Positions 9,725 through 19,000 of a stretch of DNA of 64,000 bases are shown here, one piece after another (position 1 is the first letter of the stretch; every line of letters begins with the position of its first letter). The translations under genes and the position numbers were made by a program. Under the pieces are notes generated by a model, which saw nothing but the letters and a program-made list of their open reading frames with translations, ran no database searches and was not told the origin of the DNA. Origin of the DNA: Christensenella sp034926635 (GTDB taxonomy: Bacteria > Bacillota > Clostridia > Christensenellales > Christensenellaceae); NCBI GenBank assembly GCA_034926635.1, contig JAYFQX010000024.1, positions 27,354-91,353 on the forward strand. The letters run 5' to 3'.

Positions 9725-10495
9725 TTATTCTTTAAAAAAACTGTTGATCACTGCCATAAACTGCCCAAATTGGTCGAGGTAAGAAAAATGCCCTGCATCC
9801 TTAAAAACGACCAAGCCCGCATCAGGGATTTCTTTCTCCATTATTTGTGCCATATAAAGGGGGGTATCCGTATCGTTTTCTCCCCAAACCAGCAACGATG
9901 GCGATTTTATTTTTTTGAGATACGGGGTCAAATCTTCGTTTACCACATTGATAAATGTCTTTTTCATAACTTCCGGCAGGTTTTTATAATCGGTACTTCC
10001 TGCGTTTTGAACACGCCGGTCCACATCTACACCAAAAAACATTGCGGCAGTTTTAAGCCCTTTTGTTCTTGCAATCTTCTTACATAACTTGTAGCTGTAT
10101 ACCTTTGCATAATATTTCATCCCACGCTTCGGCTTTACGCCCGCAGCATCCACAAAAGCAATTTTTCCCGCCAGCTCCGGATATTTCGCCGCCAGCAAAA
10201 TGGTCACCCTTCCGCCAAAAGAATGACAAATGATATCCGTTTTCCCAAGCCCAAGGCTGCGCATCAGCGCCGCGGTAAGCTCCGTATAATCGCTGACCGT
10301 CATATCTTTTCCCGGGAGCGGGCTTTGTCCGTGCCCCGGAAAATCAACCGCAATCACACGTCGGCGCGTTTTCAGCGCATTAATGACAGGGGCAAAACTC
10401 TCGATGCACGCTCCCCAGCCATGCAGCAACAAAATATCCCTGCCGCTTCCCTCGATTTCATAACGTATCTGGTAACCGTTTATCATTGTGTCCAA
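9725..10495 (-). CDS. Alpha/beta hydrolase
   Basis: Cytoplasmic alpha/beta-hydrolase of about 257 residues. The oxyanion region is LLLHGWGA, the nucleophile elbow is CHSFGG (Ser), the acid is in WGENDTDTP and the His in DAGHFSYLDQ, so the catalytic triad looks complete. The frame is open further upstream into rimI, but I chose the TTG at 10495: GGAGGG inside the end of rimI is 8 nt from this TTG and 17 nt from the ATG at 10486. Either way the gene is coupled to rimI. Substrate unknown; the family includes esterases, peptidases and C-C hydrolases. It lies inside the tsaE-murF operon. Confidence 0.85.
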   Translation of the reverse strand: MDTMINGYQIRYEIEGSGRDILLLHGWGACIESFAPVINALKTRRRVIAVDFPGHGQSPLPGKDMTVSDYTELTAALMRSLGLGKTDIICHSFGGRVTILLAAKYPELAGKIAFVDAAGVKPKRGMKYYAKVYSYKLCKKIARTKGLKTAAMFFGVDVDRRVQNAGSTDYKNLPEVMKKTFINVVNEDLTPYLKKIKSPSLLVWGENDTDTPLYMAQIMEKEIPDAGLVVFKDAGHFSYLDQFGQFMAVINSFFKE

Positions 10496-10496
10496 T

Positions 10497-10970
10497 TCAA
10501 TAGCCCTCCAAACCGGGACCGCGCTCCGTCCACATGACGTAAGCGTCTTCCCCGTTATTGGAATAATACCGTTTCCGGATGCCATGGATCGTAAATCCGC
10601 ATTTTTTATACAGCTTTAATGCCGCTTTGTTAGAAACACGTACTTCCAGTGACATCGCCGTTGCGCCATGTTCTTTGGAAACATGGATCAGTTCGCGCAT
10701 CAGTGCATAGGCATAACCATTCCCGCGAAAGTCCGGCAAAATACAAACATTGGTAATATGCGCTTCGTCAAATATTATCCACATACCGCCATAGCCGATA
10801 ATCTGCCCATCTTTCACCACAACCAGATAAACCGTGTTTTCATTTTCTATGATATCGTCATACAGCATCGCATAAGACCACGGCAACTCAAAACTACTGT
10901 TTTCGCAATAATGGATCTGCTCTAAATCACCGATGTCCGCAACACGTATTTCCACCTCGTTATTTGCCAC
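10497..10970 (-). CDS. rimI: Ribosomal protein S18 alanine N-acetyltransferase (GNAT)
   Basis: GNAT-fold acetyltransferase of 157 residues. The acetyl-CoA loop is in LPDFRGNGYAYALM (the R/QxxGxG/A signature), followed by LEVRVSNKAALKLYKKCGF and the RimI-like C-terminus RKRYYSNNGEDAYVM. In Firmicutes, rimI commonly sits beside tsaB and tsaE, as here; its start overlaps the end of tsaB by 11 nt. RimI acetylates the N-terminal alanine of S18 in E. coli, but related GNATs have wider targets, so the substrate is inferred from family and context. Confidence 0.9.
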   Translation of the reverse strand: MANNEVEIRVADIGDLEQIHYCENSSFELPWSYAMLYDDIIENENTVYLVVVKDGQIIGYGGMWIIFDEAHITNVCILPDFRGNGYAYALMRELIHVSKEHGATAMSLEVRVSNKAALKLYKKCGFTIHGIRKRYYSNNGEDAYVMWTERGPGLEGY

Positions 10971-11640
10971 TCTTTTTTAACCTTTCTGCCTGGCTCTCGC
11001 GCAGGTAATGGGGCGTTAAACCATCATATTCCAAGAGTCGACCTTCCCTTGCCATACGGGATGCAACTACGCAAACAGAGGATGCTCGTTGCATGAGAAA
11101 AGCATCCGGCAAAAACAAACTGTCCGGGCGCAGCTCCAATATCTTCTCACGGAATTTATAGGCTGCATCTCCCACGAACGTTACTTCTCCCACAGGAAGG
11201 ACTTGCGTTACCAACGTCTCCAGCGGCATTGCACATTCTTCGACAACGTCGCTTCCCTGTCTGCGCGCGGCGGTATAAACCTCCCCGCGCCTTGCATCCA
11301 TTACCGCGCAAACAATTCCCGGCGTTCCCGCGGCATTTTCCATCAATGCGTCCAGAGTACTGACAGGCGCCGTCTTTTTATAACCCGCATGCGCCATTGA
11401 CGCGCACGCCGCTACACCGATCCGGATCCCCGTAAACGACCCCGGTCCCGCTGCCACCGCAAATACGTCAATCTCGCCGATTCTGATTTCAGCTGCCTCC
11501 AATGCAGATTGCACTGCCGACATCAGCGTCGTGGAATGCTTTAGTCCATTATCGATATAAACCTCGGAAACCAGCTTCCCATCACGGTTCACCGCAACCG
11601 AAAGCGTGTTCCCTGTTGTATCAAGCCCAAGAATATTCAA
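10960..11640 (-). CDS. tsaB: tRNA t6A37 biosynthesis protein TsaB
   Basis: Non-catalytic ASKHA-fold partner of TsaD in threonylcarbamoyl transfer to adenosine 37 of ANN-decoding tRNAs. Of 226 residues, the N-terminus MNILGLDTTGNTLSVAV and the segment AAGPGSFTGIRIGVA are the TsaB hallmarks. Its start overlaps the tsaE stop by 4 nt, and rimI follows with overlap, giving the conserved tsaE-tsaB-rimI order. TsaD and TsaC/Sua5 are not in this window. Confidence 0.95.
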   Translation of the reverse strand: MNILGLDTTGNTLSVAVNRDGKLVSEVYIDNGLKHSTTLMSAVQSALEAAEIRIGEIDVFAVAAGPGSFTGIRIGVAACASMAHAGYKKTAPVSTLDALMENAAGTPGIVCAVMDARRGEVYTAARRQGSDVVEECAMPLETLVTQVLPVGEVTFVGDAAYKFREKILELRPDSLFLPDAFLMQRASSVCVVASRMAREGRLLEYDGLTPHYLRESQAERLKKSGK

Positions 11641-12062
11641 GCTGTTACCTCTTTTATTGAAATTTTCCGCTGCGTATCGCTTACACGCTCCAGCGTAATA
11701 TCAAGCCGCTTGCACGGAAGCATCCCCTGCGCAAGCTCCGCCCATTCACATACACATACGCCGTCGCCGGCTGCATATTCATCAAACCCGATTTCCAAAA
11801 GCTCACTTTCGTCACCGATCCGATAGACATCAAAATGATACAGCGGAAGCCTTCCGCTTTCGTAGACGCGTAAAATCGTAAAAGTAGGACTCACAATTTC
11901 TTCTTTTACGCCAAGCCCTTTGGCAAGTCCTTTTACAAATACCGTTTTTCCCGCGCCTAAATCTCCATAAACGGCAAGAAAGCTGCCTTGATCCAAACGG
12001 GAAGCCAGCTTTTTTGCAAACTCTTCAGTTATTTCGGCGCTATCGCTATAAAACTCTTGCAT
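11637..12062 (-). CDS. tsaE: tRNA t6A37 biosynthesis ATPase TsaE
   Basis: P-loop ATPase that recycles the TsaB-TsaD complex during t6A synthesis. It has 141 residues, with Walker A GDLGAGKT (33-40), SPTFTILRVYE after it, the YHFDVYRI segment and VCVCEWAE, all family signatures. First gene of the long minus-strand operon, downstream of a good sigma-A promoter (12111-12139). An AAGGAA site lies somewhat far (about 12 nt) from the ATG. Confidence 0.95.
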   Translation of the reverse strand: MQEFYSDSAEITEEFAKKLASRLDQGSFLAVYGDLGAGKTVFVKGLAKGLGVKEEIVSPTFTILRVYESGRLPLYHFDVYRIGDESELLEIGFDEYAAGDGVCVCEWAELAQGMLPCKRLDITLERVSDTQRKISIKEVTA

Positions 12063-12110
12063 AAACGCATTTCATTCCTTACACCATATCTAAATAAAAA
12101 TACATCTTAT

Positions 12111-12139
12111 ATCATATATGATAATCGCATTTTATGCAA
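12111..12139 (-). promoter_or_regulatory. Sigma-A promoter of the tsaE operon
   Basis: Minus strand: -35 TTGCAT (12139-12134), 17-bp spacer, -10 TATGAT (12116-12111). It lies about 50 nt before the tsaE start and is the only good promoter seen ahead of the eight-gene operon. Confidence 0.7.
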
Positions 12140-12176
12140 GACGAAGCGAAAAGATCAGCGTTGCTTTACGCTATTT

Positions 12177-12770
12177 TCATTTTTCCGCAGGACATTCTTT
12201 GTTTTTTTTCACAATGGGCTGTACACGGAACAGCTTGCCTACGGATTTATATAACGCGAAAGTAATTCCTGCATTGATCCCGGCTTTTACCAGATTAAAC
12301 GGCAAAATTGCGGGAACGATGAGTGCCAGTACCTCGTCTACCGAAACGCCCATAAACCACGGCGTTACGATAAGATTCCAAATCACCATGACGCCCGTCA
12401 TAACCCCTACGCCGGTCGCCAGAGCAATAATCGCATTCTTTCTTGTTTTATTCCTCTTATAAATATTTCCAGCCACCAGCACAAACGATCCTGTCGCCAC
12501 AATGTGCATCATGATGCCGATAATTCCGGAAGACGCGCTTACGGTAAGCCCCTGCAATACGGAAACGATAACCGTAAGGACGAAGCCTACCAATGGGCCG
12601 AATGCAAACGTAGTAATAAAAATCGGGATATCTGCCGGATCATATTCCAAAAACGGAAGGAACATAGGAATCCGTACTAAATAGACCAATACAATAGAGA
12701 GTGCTGCCATCACCGCAATCATGGTGATGTTACGTGTTGTGAATCTTGGTTTTGCAGATAGTGCGTTCAT
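12177..12770 (-). CDS. ribU: ECF transporter S component, riboflavin-specific
   Basis: Membrane substrate-binding subunit of an energy-coupling factor importer. Its 197 residues form about six hydrophobic helices, and the segment FLEYDPADIPIFITTFAFGP is typical of RibU-like S components. The specificity call rests on the FMN riboswitch directly upstream (12838-12955), which controls riboflavin synthesis and uptake genes. GGAGG lies 7 nt before the ATG. The shared EcfA/A'/T module is not in this window. The C-terminal tail is basic and cytoplasmic. Confidence 0.92.
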   Translation of the reverse strand: MNALSAKPRFTTRNITMIAVMAALSIVLVYLVRIPMFLPFLEYDPADIPIFITTFAFGPLVGFVLTVIVSVLQGLTVSASSGIIGIMMHIVATGSFVLVAGNIYKRNKTRKNAIIALATGVGVMTGVMVIWNLIVTPWFMGVSVDEVLALIVPAILPFNLVKAGINAGITFALYKSVGKLFRVQPIVKKNKECPAEK

Positions 12771-12837
12771 GATAAATCCTCCAAATTAAAAAATTCCCGT
12801 GAATCGAAATCCTCGGAAATCATATTGGAACAATATC

Positions 12838-12955
12838 ATTTTCTTCTCTCATCCAGACTATAACTGTCGGCTGCGGAATTCCACCGCATCGGCTCCATCA
12901 GGAGTTCGCAGGCTATACTGCCGGTAGGGATTTACACCCTGCCCCGAAGACTTAT
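12838..12955 (-). promoter_or_regulatory. FMN riboswitch (RFN element)
   Basis: Minus-strand leader of ribU. It shows the conserved RFN blocks in order: TCTTCGGGGCAGGGTG, then AATCCCTACCGGC, TAGCCTGCGA, GGTGGAATTCCGC, and the closing strand GTCTGGATGAGAGAAG. FMN binding normally represses downstream genes. Strong promoter directly upstream (12972-13000). The boundaries are approximate to a few bases. Confidence 0.96.
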
Positions 12956-12971
12956 TCACTTTGTTATAAAA

Positions 12972-13000
12972 ATCATACCGCATTCTTTCATCGCTGTCAA
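12972..13000 (-). promoter_or_regulatory. Consensus promoter of the riboswitch-ribU transcript
   Basis: Minus strand: -35 TTGACA (13000-12995), 17-bp spacer, -10 TATGAT (12977-12972). Transcription would start just before the RFN element. Confidence 0.85.
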
Positions 13001-13014
13001 TATCCGAGTAAAAA

Positions 13015-13044
13015 TTGACAACAAATTCCATAATATTGTAGAAT
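13015..13044 (+). promoter_or_regulatory. Promoter of the alanine/sodium symporter gene
   Basis: -35 TTGACA (13015-13020), 18-bp spacer, -10 TAGAAT (13039-13044), about 35 nt before the ATG. Divergent from the ribU promoter, with only 14 bp between the two -35 boxes. Confidence 0.75.
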
Positions 13045-13078
13045 ATATGATATTCATATTTATTTCAGGAGTATTATT

Positions 13079-14488
13079 ATGTCATTTTCAGAGTTCTGGG
13101 GTGCCGTAAACGATTTTGTTTGGGGACCTATCATGGTTGCCTTTTTGGTCGGCACCGGCGTTTTTTTGATGATCCGCCTACGGTTTAAGCCGCTGCGTAA
13201 CTTGGGTTATGCCCTGCGGCAGGTTTTTTCCAAACAAAGCCTAAACACCAAAGACAACAAAAGTGCCGGTGACATTTCTCCGTTTCAATCCCTTATGACG
13301 GCGCTTGCAGCCACCATCGGGACTGGAAACATCGTTGGTGTCGCCACTGCCATGACGCTGGGCGGTCCGGGTGCCCTTTTCTGGATGTGGATTTCCGCCA
13401 TCTTCGGTCTTGCCACAAAATATGGCGAATCTGTTTTATCGGTGTTTTACCGTGTCAAAGATTCCAAAGGAGAAATGGCCGGAGGTCCAATGTTTGCAAT
13501 CAAGCGCGGATTTAAAGTCAAATGGTTGGGTGCCGTTTTATCCGTTGCATTCGCAGTTTTCGCCATTGGCGCGTCTTTTGGCATTGGAAATGTAACACAG
13601 ATAAACTCCATCGCTGATGCCATAAACACAACCTTTCAAATTCCAAAGTGGGTCACCGGGGTTGTACTTGCTGTCATTGTAGGGCTGGTGCTGCTTGGCG
13701 GCATCAAAGCCATTGGGCGTATTTCCTCCAGCATTGTTCCTGTGATGGCGATCTTTTACGCCGTGGGCTGCATGATTATCATTATCGCCAATATCACCTC
13801 CCTTCCTGCAGGGCTTGCCCAGATTATGGAAAGCGCTTTTTCGCCCCGTTCCGCGCTGGGGGGCTTTACCGGCTTTACTTTTGCAACAGCAATCCGATTC
13901 GGTGTCGCGCGCGGCGTCTTCTCTAACGAAGCCGGCCTCGGCAGCGCCCCTATTGCGGCTGCCGCAGCAAAAACCGATCATCCCTGCCGTCAGGGATATA
14001 TCAATATGACGGGGACATTCTTTGATACCATTATCGTCTGCACGCTGACCGGGCTTGCTATTGCCAGCTCAGGTATTCTGGGCAGCGCAGCAGCGGATGG
14101 AACTCTTCTCACGGGAGCGCAGCTGACCATTTCGGCATTTGGGAGTGTTCTTGGTCCTGCCGGTGGTTATATCGTTACCATCGGGCTTATCCTCTTTGCA
14201 TTTTCTACCGTTCTCGGCTGGAGCTATTACGGTGAAAAGGGCTTAGAATTTCTGGTTGGCTCACCGAAAGCGAACTATGTTTACCGCGCTGTTTTTGCCG
14301 CCGTAATTCTGGTTGGTGCAGTGGCAAGCCTTGATATGGTATGGTCTTTTGCCGAAGCAATCAATGGTCTGATGGCGATTCCCAACTTGATCAGTCTTGT
14401 TGTCCTGAGCGGCGTTATTGTTTCCCAGACCAAAGATTTCGACAACCGTTTCCTGCGATATGAAAAAAAGAGCCGAAAAAAAACATAA
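13079..14488 (+). CDS. Alanine/glycine:cation symporter (AGCS family)
   Basis: Sodium- or proton-coupled importer of alanine or glycine, in the cytoplasmic membrane. 469 residues with about 11 hydrophobic helices. Family signatures are seen in ALAATIGTGNIVGVATA, GPGALFWMWISAIFGLATKYGE and FGVARGVFSNEAGLGSAPIA. Monocistronic as far as can be seen, under its own promoter, divergent from ribU. The final residues (YEKKSRKKT) are basic. Alanine uptake could feed the D-Ala ligase pathway nearby, but that link is only an inference. Confidence 0.95.
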   Translation: MSFSEFWGAVNDFVWGPIMVAFLVGTGVFLMIRLRFKPLRNLGYALRQVFSKQSLNTKDNKSAGDISPFQSLMTALAATIGTGNIVGVATAMTLGGPGALFWMWISAIFGLATKYGESVLSVFYRVKDSKGEMAGGPMFAIKRGFKVKWLGAVLSVAFAVFAIGASFGIGNVTQINSIADAINTTFQIPKWVTGVVLAVIVGLVLLGGIKAIGRISSSIVPVMAIFYAVGCMIIIIANITSLPAGLAQIMESAFSPRSALGGFTGFTFATAIRFGVARGVFSNEAGLGSAPIAAAAAKTDHPCRQGYINMTGTFFDTIIVCTLTGLAIASSGILGSAAADGTLLTGAQLTISAFGSVLGPAGGYIVTIGLILFAFSTVLGWSYYGEKGLEFLVGSPKANYVYRAVFAAVILVGAVASLDMVWSFAEAINGLMAIPNLISLVVLSGVIVSQTKDFDNRFLRYEKKSRKKT

Positions 14489-14545
14489 CAAAAATTATTG
14501 CTCCCGTACGGATATTAAATGCCGTTTTTTCCTATGCCGGAATAA

Positions 14546-14574
14546 TTGAAAACATATTTTCTGTGGTATATAAT
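14546..14574 (+). promoter_or_regulatory. Promoter of the DISRY-repeat membrane protein gene
   Basis: -35 TTGAAA (14546-14551), 17-bp spacer, -10 TATAAT (14569-14574); the gene starts 63 nt after the -10 box. Confidence 0.8.
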
Positions 14575-14636
14575 ATTATAAGAAAAAGGATAAACGCAGC
14601 AAACTGTATCGTGTGAAATAGTCGGGAGGAATCGGT

Positions 14637-15962
14637 TTGAAAAAAATTATTTGCATCGTCGCTGTTATCGTTCTATTATGCGTGCCCGTCGCCGCTTTTG
14701 CCGCGGTCTATCAGGATCCTGCCGCTGATTTTACGGTTGAAATCCCCGAAAAAGAAAATGTATATTATTATACTGCCTCGGAAACCAACATGACCGACGA
14801 CCTTTTAAAAGCAATCCAAAGCAAAATGGAAGGGCTTTGTTTCATGGTTACGGCATATGGGACGGATCAATCGCTCTCTTATTCCCTTGACATGAAAAAA
14901 TCGCCTGTTTCGCCCGGCGCTGCCCTGCCTGTAACCACTCAGGTTGCGGCTGCCAGTCCCGCCACAGCAGCGAGTCCTGCGGCGAGCGCTGCCCCATCTG
15001 CTTCTGCAACGGTCGGCGTTGCTGATCTATCCAGCTTTTCCGAAGAACAAATGACACAGCTTGTAGAGAACGAAAAAGCAGGTTATGGCGCAGATTATGC
15101 CTTTGATCCTTACAGCGTCGGCAGTATCAACGGAAAAACCGCTTTGGTTTTAACAGGGCATCAAGCGCAGGATAACGGATATACTACAAAAATATATATG
15201 CTTGCGCAAAATGACGAATTATTTGTTATTACCGCTTTATATAAAAATGACGCTGCAAATACATACCTCAATGAAGTAACGGGAGTTCTCCATTCCCTGC
15301 AATTCAGCACAGGTAATCCTGCGGCAGAATTTGTAACGCCGACGCCCGAGCCGACAGCATCCATCGCGCCGGAAGCAACGCCTGCGACCTCAGGAATCGG
15401 CGCAACGATCAGCGGTTTCTTCCATAAAATCGGAGTAAAAATCCAAAATTCGTATCAAAACGACCCTAATTTTGTTTATTATGCTGCTGGCTGCATTACC
15501 ATTATTGCCGGTATTATTATTGCCGTGGTTTTGATCAGCAGCCGCCATAAGCATAAAGATGAAGAAGAAACAGATGAGCCGCCACAGCCGGATTCCCCTG
15601 CACCTGAAGGTGGGGACAGCCCTCAGCCGGATTCCCCGATGGCTCAATATCAGGAAGATATCAGCCGTTATACGCAGCAACCGAAAGGTTATGATATGTC
15701 CGACATCAGCCGTTATACACAACAGCCCGTGGGACTTCGCGAGCCCGGAAACTCAAAACAAGCATATTCGCCGGAAGATATCAGCCGCTATACGCAAAAT
15801 CCGCAGGGCTATGACGCGGCGGACATCAGCCGTTATGTTCATACCCCTTCCGAGAACAGCGAGACCCTCCCCGAGGATATCACCTCTTCACCGCAGGAAA
15901 AAAAGCCTTCTTCCACGCCCAAAGTCGGTTCCCGTATGGATCGTTATAAAAAGAAAAAATAA
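14637..15962 (+). CDS. Predicted type I membrane protein with DISRY-repeat cytoplasmic tail
   Basis: Not recognised as a named family. The start is a TTG, supported by GGGAGGA 6 nt upstream. The 441 residues comprise a signal peptide (about 1-23), an extracellular domain (about 24-225) interrupted by an Ala/Ser/Pro-rich linker (about 95-125), a Thr/Pro/Ala linker, one transmembrane helix (about 280-300, followed by RHKHK), and a cytoplasmic tail. The tail repeats the unit DISRYTQQPxGY: four close copies of DISRY plus a diverged one (DITSS), ending in basic MDRYKKKK. The topology suggests a sensor or scaffold whose tail binds a partner several times. Followed by a bidirectional terminator. Confidence 0.85.
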   Translation: MKKIICIVAVIVLLCVPVAAFAAVYQDPAADFTVEIPEKENVYYYTASETNMTDDLLKAIQSKMEGLCFMVTAYGTDQSLSYSLDMKKSPVSPGAALPVTTQVAAASPATAASPAASAAPSASATVGVADLSSFSEEQMTQLVENEKAGYGADYAFDPYSVGSINGKTALVLTGHQAQDNGYTTKIYMLAQNDELFVITALYKNDAANTYLNEVTGVLHSLQFSTGNPAAEFVTPTPEPTASIAPEATPATSGIGATISGFFHKIGVKIQNSYQNDPNFVYYAAGCITIIAGIIIAVVLISSRHKHKDEEETDEPPQPDSPAPEGGDSPQPDSPMAQYQEDISRYTQQPKGYDMSDISRYTQQPVGLREPGNSKQAYSPEDISRYTQNPQGYDAADISRYVHTPSENSETLPEDITSSPQEKKPSSTPKVGSRMDRYKKKK

Positions 15963-15971
15963 AAATTATTT

Positions 15972-16009
15972 AAAAGAGCCAATTCCCAGTGAAGGAAATT
16001 GGCTCTTTT
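15972..16009. terminator. Bidirectional terminator between convergent genes
   Basis: Stem AAAAGAGCCAATT (15972-15984) / AATTGGCTCTTTT (15997-16009) with a 12-nt loop and T-runs on both strands. It serves the plus-strand membrane protein and the minus-strand giant surface protein. Confidence 0.92.
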
Positions 16010-16035
16010 CTTTCCGTTATATTTAATAAAAATAT

Positions 16036-19000
16036 TTATTTCGTCGATTTTTTTCTTTCTTTCAAGAAACAGATTCCTATTGTTGCTCCTGCAGTCAGCA
16101 GCAACACCAGCCACAATATGGTCTGCGAATAATCATCCGTTTGCGGGCTCTTTTCTCCGTTTATTCCACCTCCATCCGATCCGCCGTTATTGCCGTTGTC
16201 CGGAGCAACCGGTTGTGACGGATCTGTCGGGTCACTAGGATCAGGCGTTTTCTCAATTACATTAAAATTCAAATAACGATAGACGCTGTGATAATTGTTC
16301 GTATCCTCCGGCGTATATTCTGCTAAAGCCCTGATTTCTCCTACGGCAAGCGTTTTTTCCGGGACAATCCATGTCCATCCCGTGGGAAGCTGCTGATCTT
16401 GCAACGTAAGTCCGTCCTTCATTTCCAAATTGGGCAAGTTGGGAATTTCCGGATTTGGGGACGCTTTTTGGATGATAAAATACTTTCCGTCTATGTCTGC
16501 CGTGTAATGTCCGGTTTCCTGTACCGTCGCCTCCGCATAATAAACCCCCGCGCCGACAGGCGGCTCTGTAACGGGCTTCATAGATTGCGGGCGTGCTTCC
16601 AGAGCAGGGATAGAGGCAATTTGTGCATCTGCTTCCACCCTATAATAGGATACCTGTACGGTACCGTCATATCCGTCTGCGGTGGTTGTCGATATTTCTG
16701 CCGAATTTCCATCGTACACCTTTGATCTTACAGTAAGCTCCAGCGCAGCATCTGCTTTTCCTACCTGCAAATCTCCCGAGACGGTCGTCACGGAATAATT
16801 TTCTTTTCCGAAAATATTTATATTTTGTGTACCTTCCGTAACTGTGATGGCATCGGGATACTCTCCCGGTTCCAGCTCTCCATAGGCTTTTCCGCCGGTC
16901 TGTCCGGTGTCGAGCGTTGTCTGCGGCAAAACAGAAAATACGCTTTCTTCCGTATCCCAGGGCACAAGGGAATCGAGGGTATAGGGATACTCCGGCTGCG
17001 TATTCCATTTTGCCTGCACATCGTTTGCCCGAATCGTCAACTGCGCCGGTGTCACTGCGATCGTGCCGTTTTGCAGAATCAGGCTATAATTTCTCGAAAC
17101 AAAAACATTATGGTATGTTTTCCCTGCGATCACAAAATCCGCGCCGTTTTTCGCAATCCCGATCTCGTATGGCGCATCGCTCACGACCAGCGTTTCAATG
17201 AGCGGTGTCGCGGACAGCGTACCGCATCCATTGTTGAAGTCTTCCACCGTATCGCCATTCTTAAAATCTTCCGCCGTATAATTGAGCCCGTACGAAAGAG
17301 TGTCAAGCGTGCCATACTCCATCTGTGTAATACGATTGCCCCCCATCGACGCATAAGACGCAACATGCAGCGGTGCACGCAAGACAGGAATGCGCACATA
17401 CGCCACAGCGTCGTTATAATAAAGGCCCGTCGGATCCGTCAGCGTAATTTTCAGGAAAGCCAGCCCAGCATTCTGCACTGTAACACGACCTTCTCCGTCT
17501 ACCGCTACGGCATCTTCCAAGTTAGGAAACTCATCATAAACCACCTCATAAGAATAAGCGTCGGTTGAAAGCGAATCCTCGCTTGTTACATTTAGATTAA
17601 AGGGAATGTCGCCATAAGTTTTCGCCCCGATTTCCGATACGGTAATCTCTCGAAACGCCTTGTTTTTCTCGTAGGTTTGTGTTTGCGGACTGTTGGTGCA
17701 CTGATAATTATCCGGATCGCCCGCGATGTATTCCGCCCTCACAGTATAATCCGCTGCCGCGACCCGTTCAAAATCAACCGAGGCAGAATAACCACTGCCG
17801 CTTTGCGTGATTGCAATCGTTTCTACCTGTTCATTTCCGGTTTCATCATTCTTTATGGTAAACCGAATGCTGCCGGAGGTGTCCAGCGCCCCCATAACAG
17901 AAGCTGTCACCTTCGCACTTGTCCCGCTTCCCGATGCAAAGAGCCCTATTGTGACGTCACATTTTTCTATGGTAAAGGTGAGCGGATCAGAAACCGCCTG
18001 CGTATAACGCTCCGACTTTGCCATCGTTGCCACCGCCGTATAAGTTCCCGCATCCTTCGGAGCGCCCGGAAGCAGTGTTCCCTGCGATGCCTCGCCTGCA
18101 TAATAAGCATAGGTCACCGCACCGTCGCCATTCTTCTTGACCTGCGGGTCAAAAACCACCTGTCCGTCATACGTTTTGGATGGGTTCTCCACAATGGAAA
18201 TACTCCCCTGCATCACCGTAATATTGCCGTGGTATTCCCCTTGCAGTGACCAGTAGACTGCGTCATCCTGATTTTGCTGCCCTTGTGCATAAACCACATA
18301 ATTGCCAAACGCATCCGCATGTAACTTGACTTGTGCGCCCGGGGATGTGGATTGCGTCGTCTCTACGACATGTGCCGCCAACGCAGCGCTAAAATCGAAT
18401 TTCCATCCCGCAAGCATACTGTCGTCAAGATCCATCACAAAATCATTTCCGGCGACCGGCTGCTCCGCAAGATTTTGAAACGACACCGTTCCGTCCATCT
18501 TCAAAATACCATTTCCATCCGTGGTCGTCGTCCCATAATAATGCCGCTTTTCTCCGGTAAGCGTTATGTCTGCCCATGCCGCTTTTTCCTCTGACTGCGG
18601 CAAATAGAGAGATATTTTTTTGTTTTCATCAGAAAAAATATCTCGAGTTCCGTACCCGTTGTCTAGCGTTGTCAGTTTTTCAACAAGCGCATTTGCTTCT
18701 CTTGCCAGCGTAAGGGTCGTGCGGTATACGCGCGTTCCAGAACCGTTTTTCACATTCTTTAAATTAGCCGACACACTCCCCCCGCTAATTTGTGGTGTGG
18801 TTTCGTCACTCCACTCGTCTGCAATCACAGTCCCGCCGATTATCGTGAAATCTTTGTCGCTGATAAGCGGATCCACTCCGCCTCTGCCGCCGTGTCCGAT
18901 ATCGCAGGCATCCCCATTGCCGGAATAGGCTTCCACATATCCGCCGCTGATCATTAGATTTTGCAGTACGCCCTTGCGCGCGCCACCGCCGATCCCCGCG

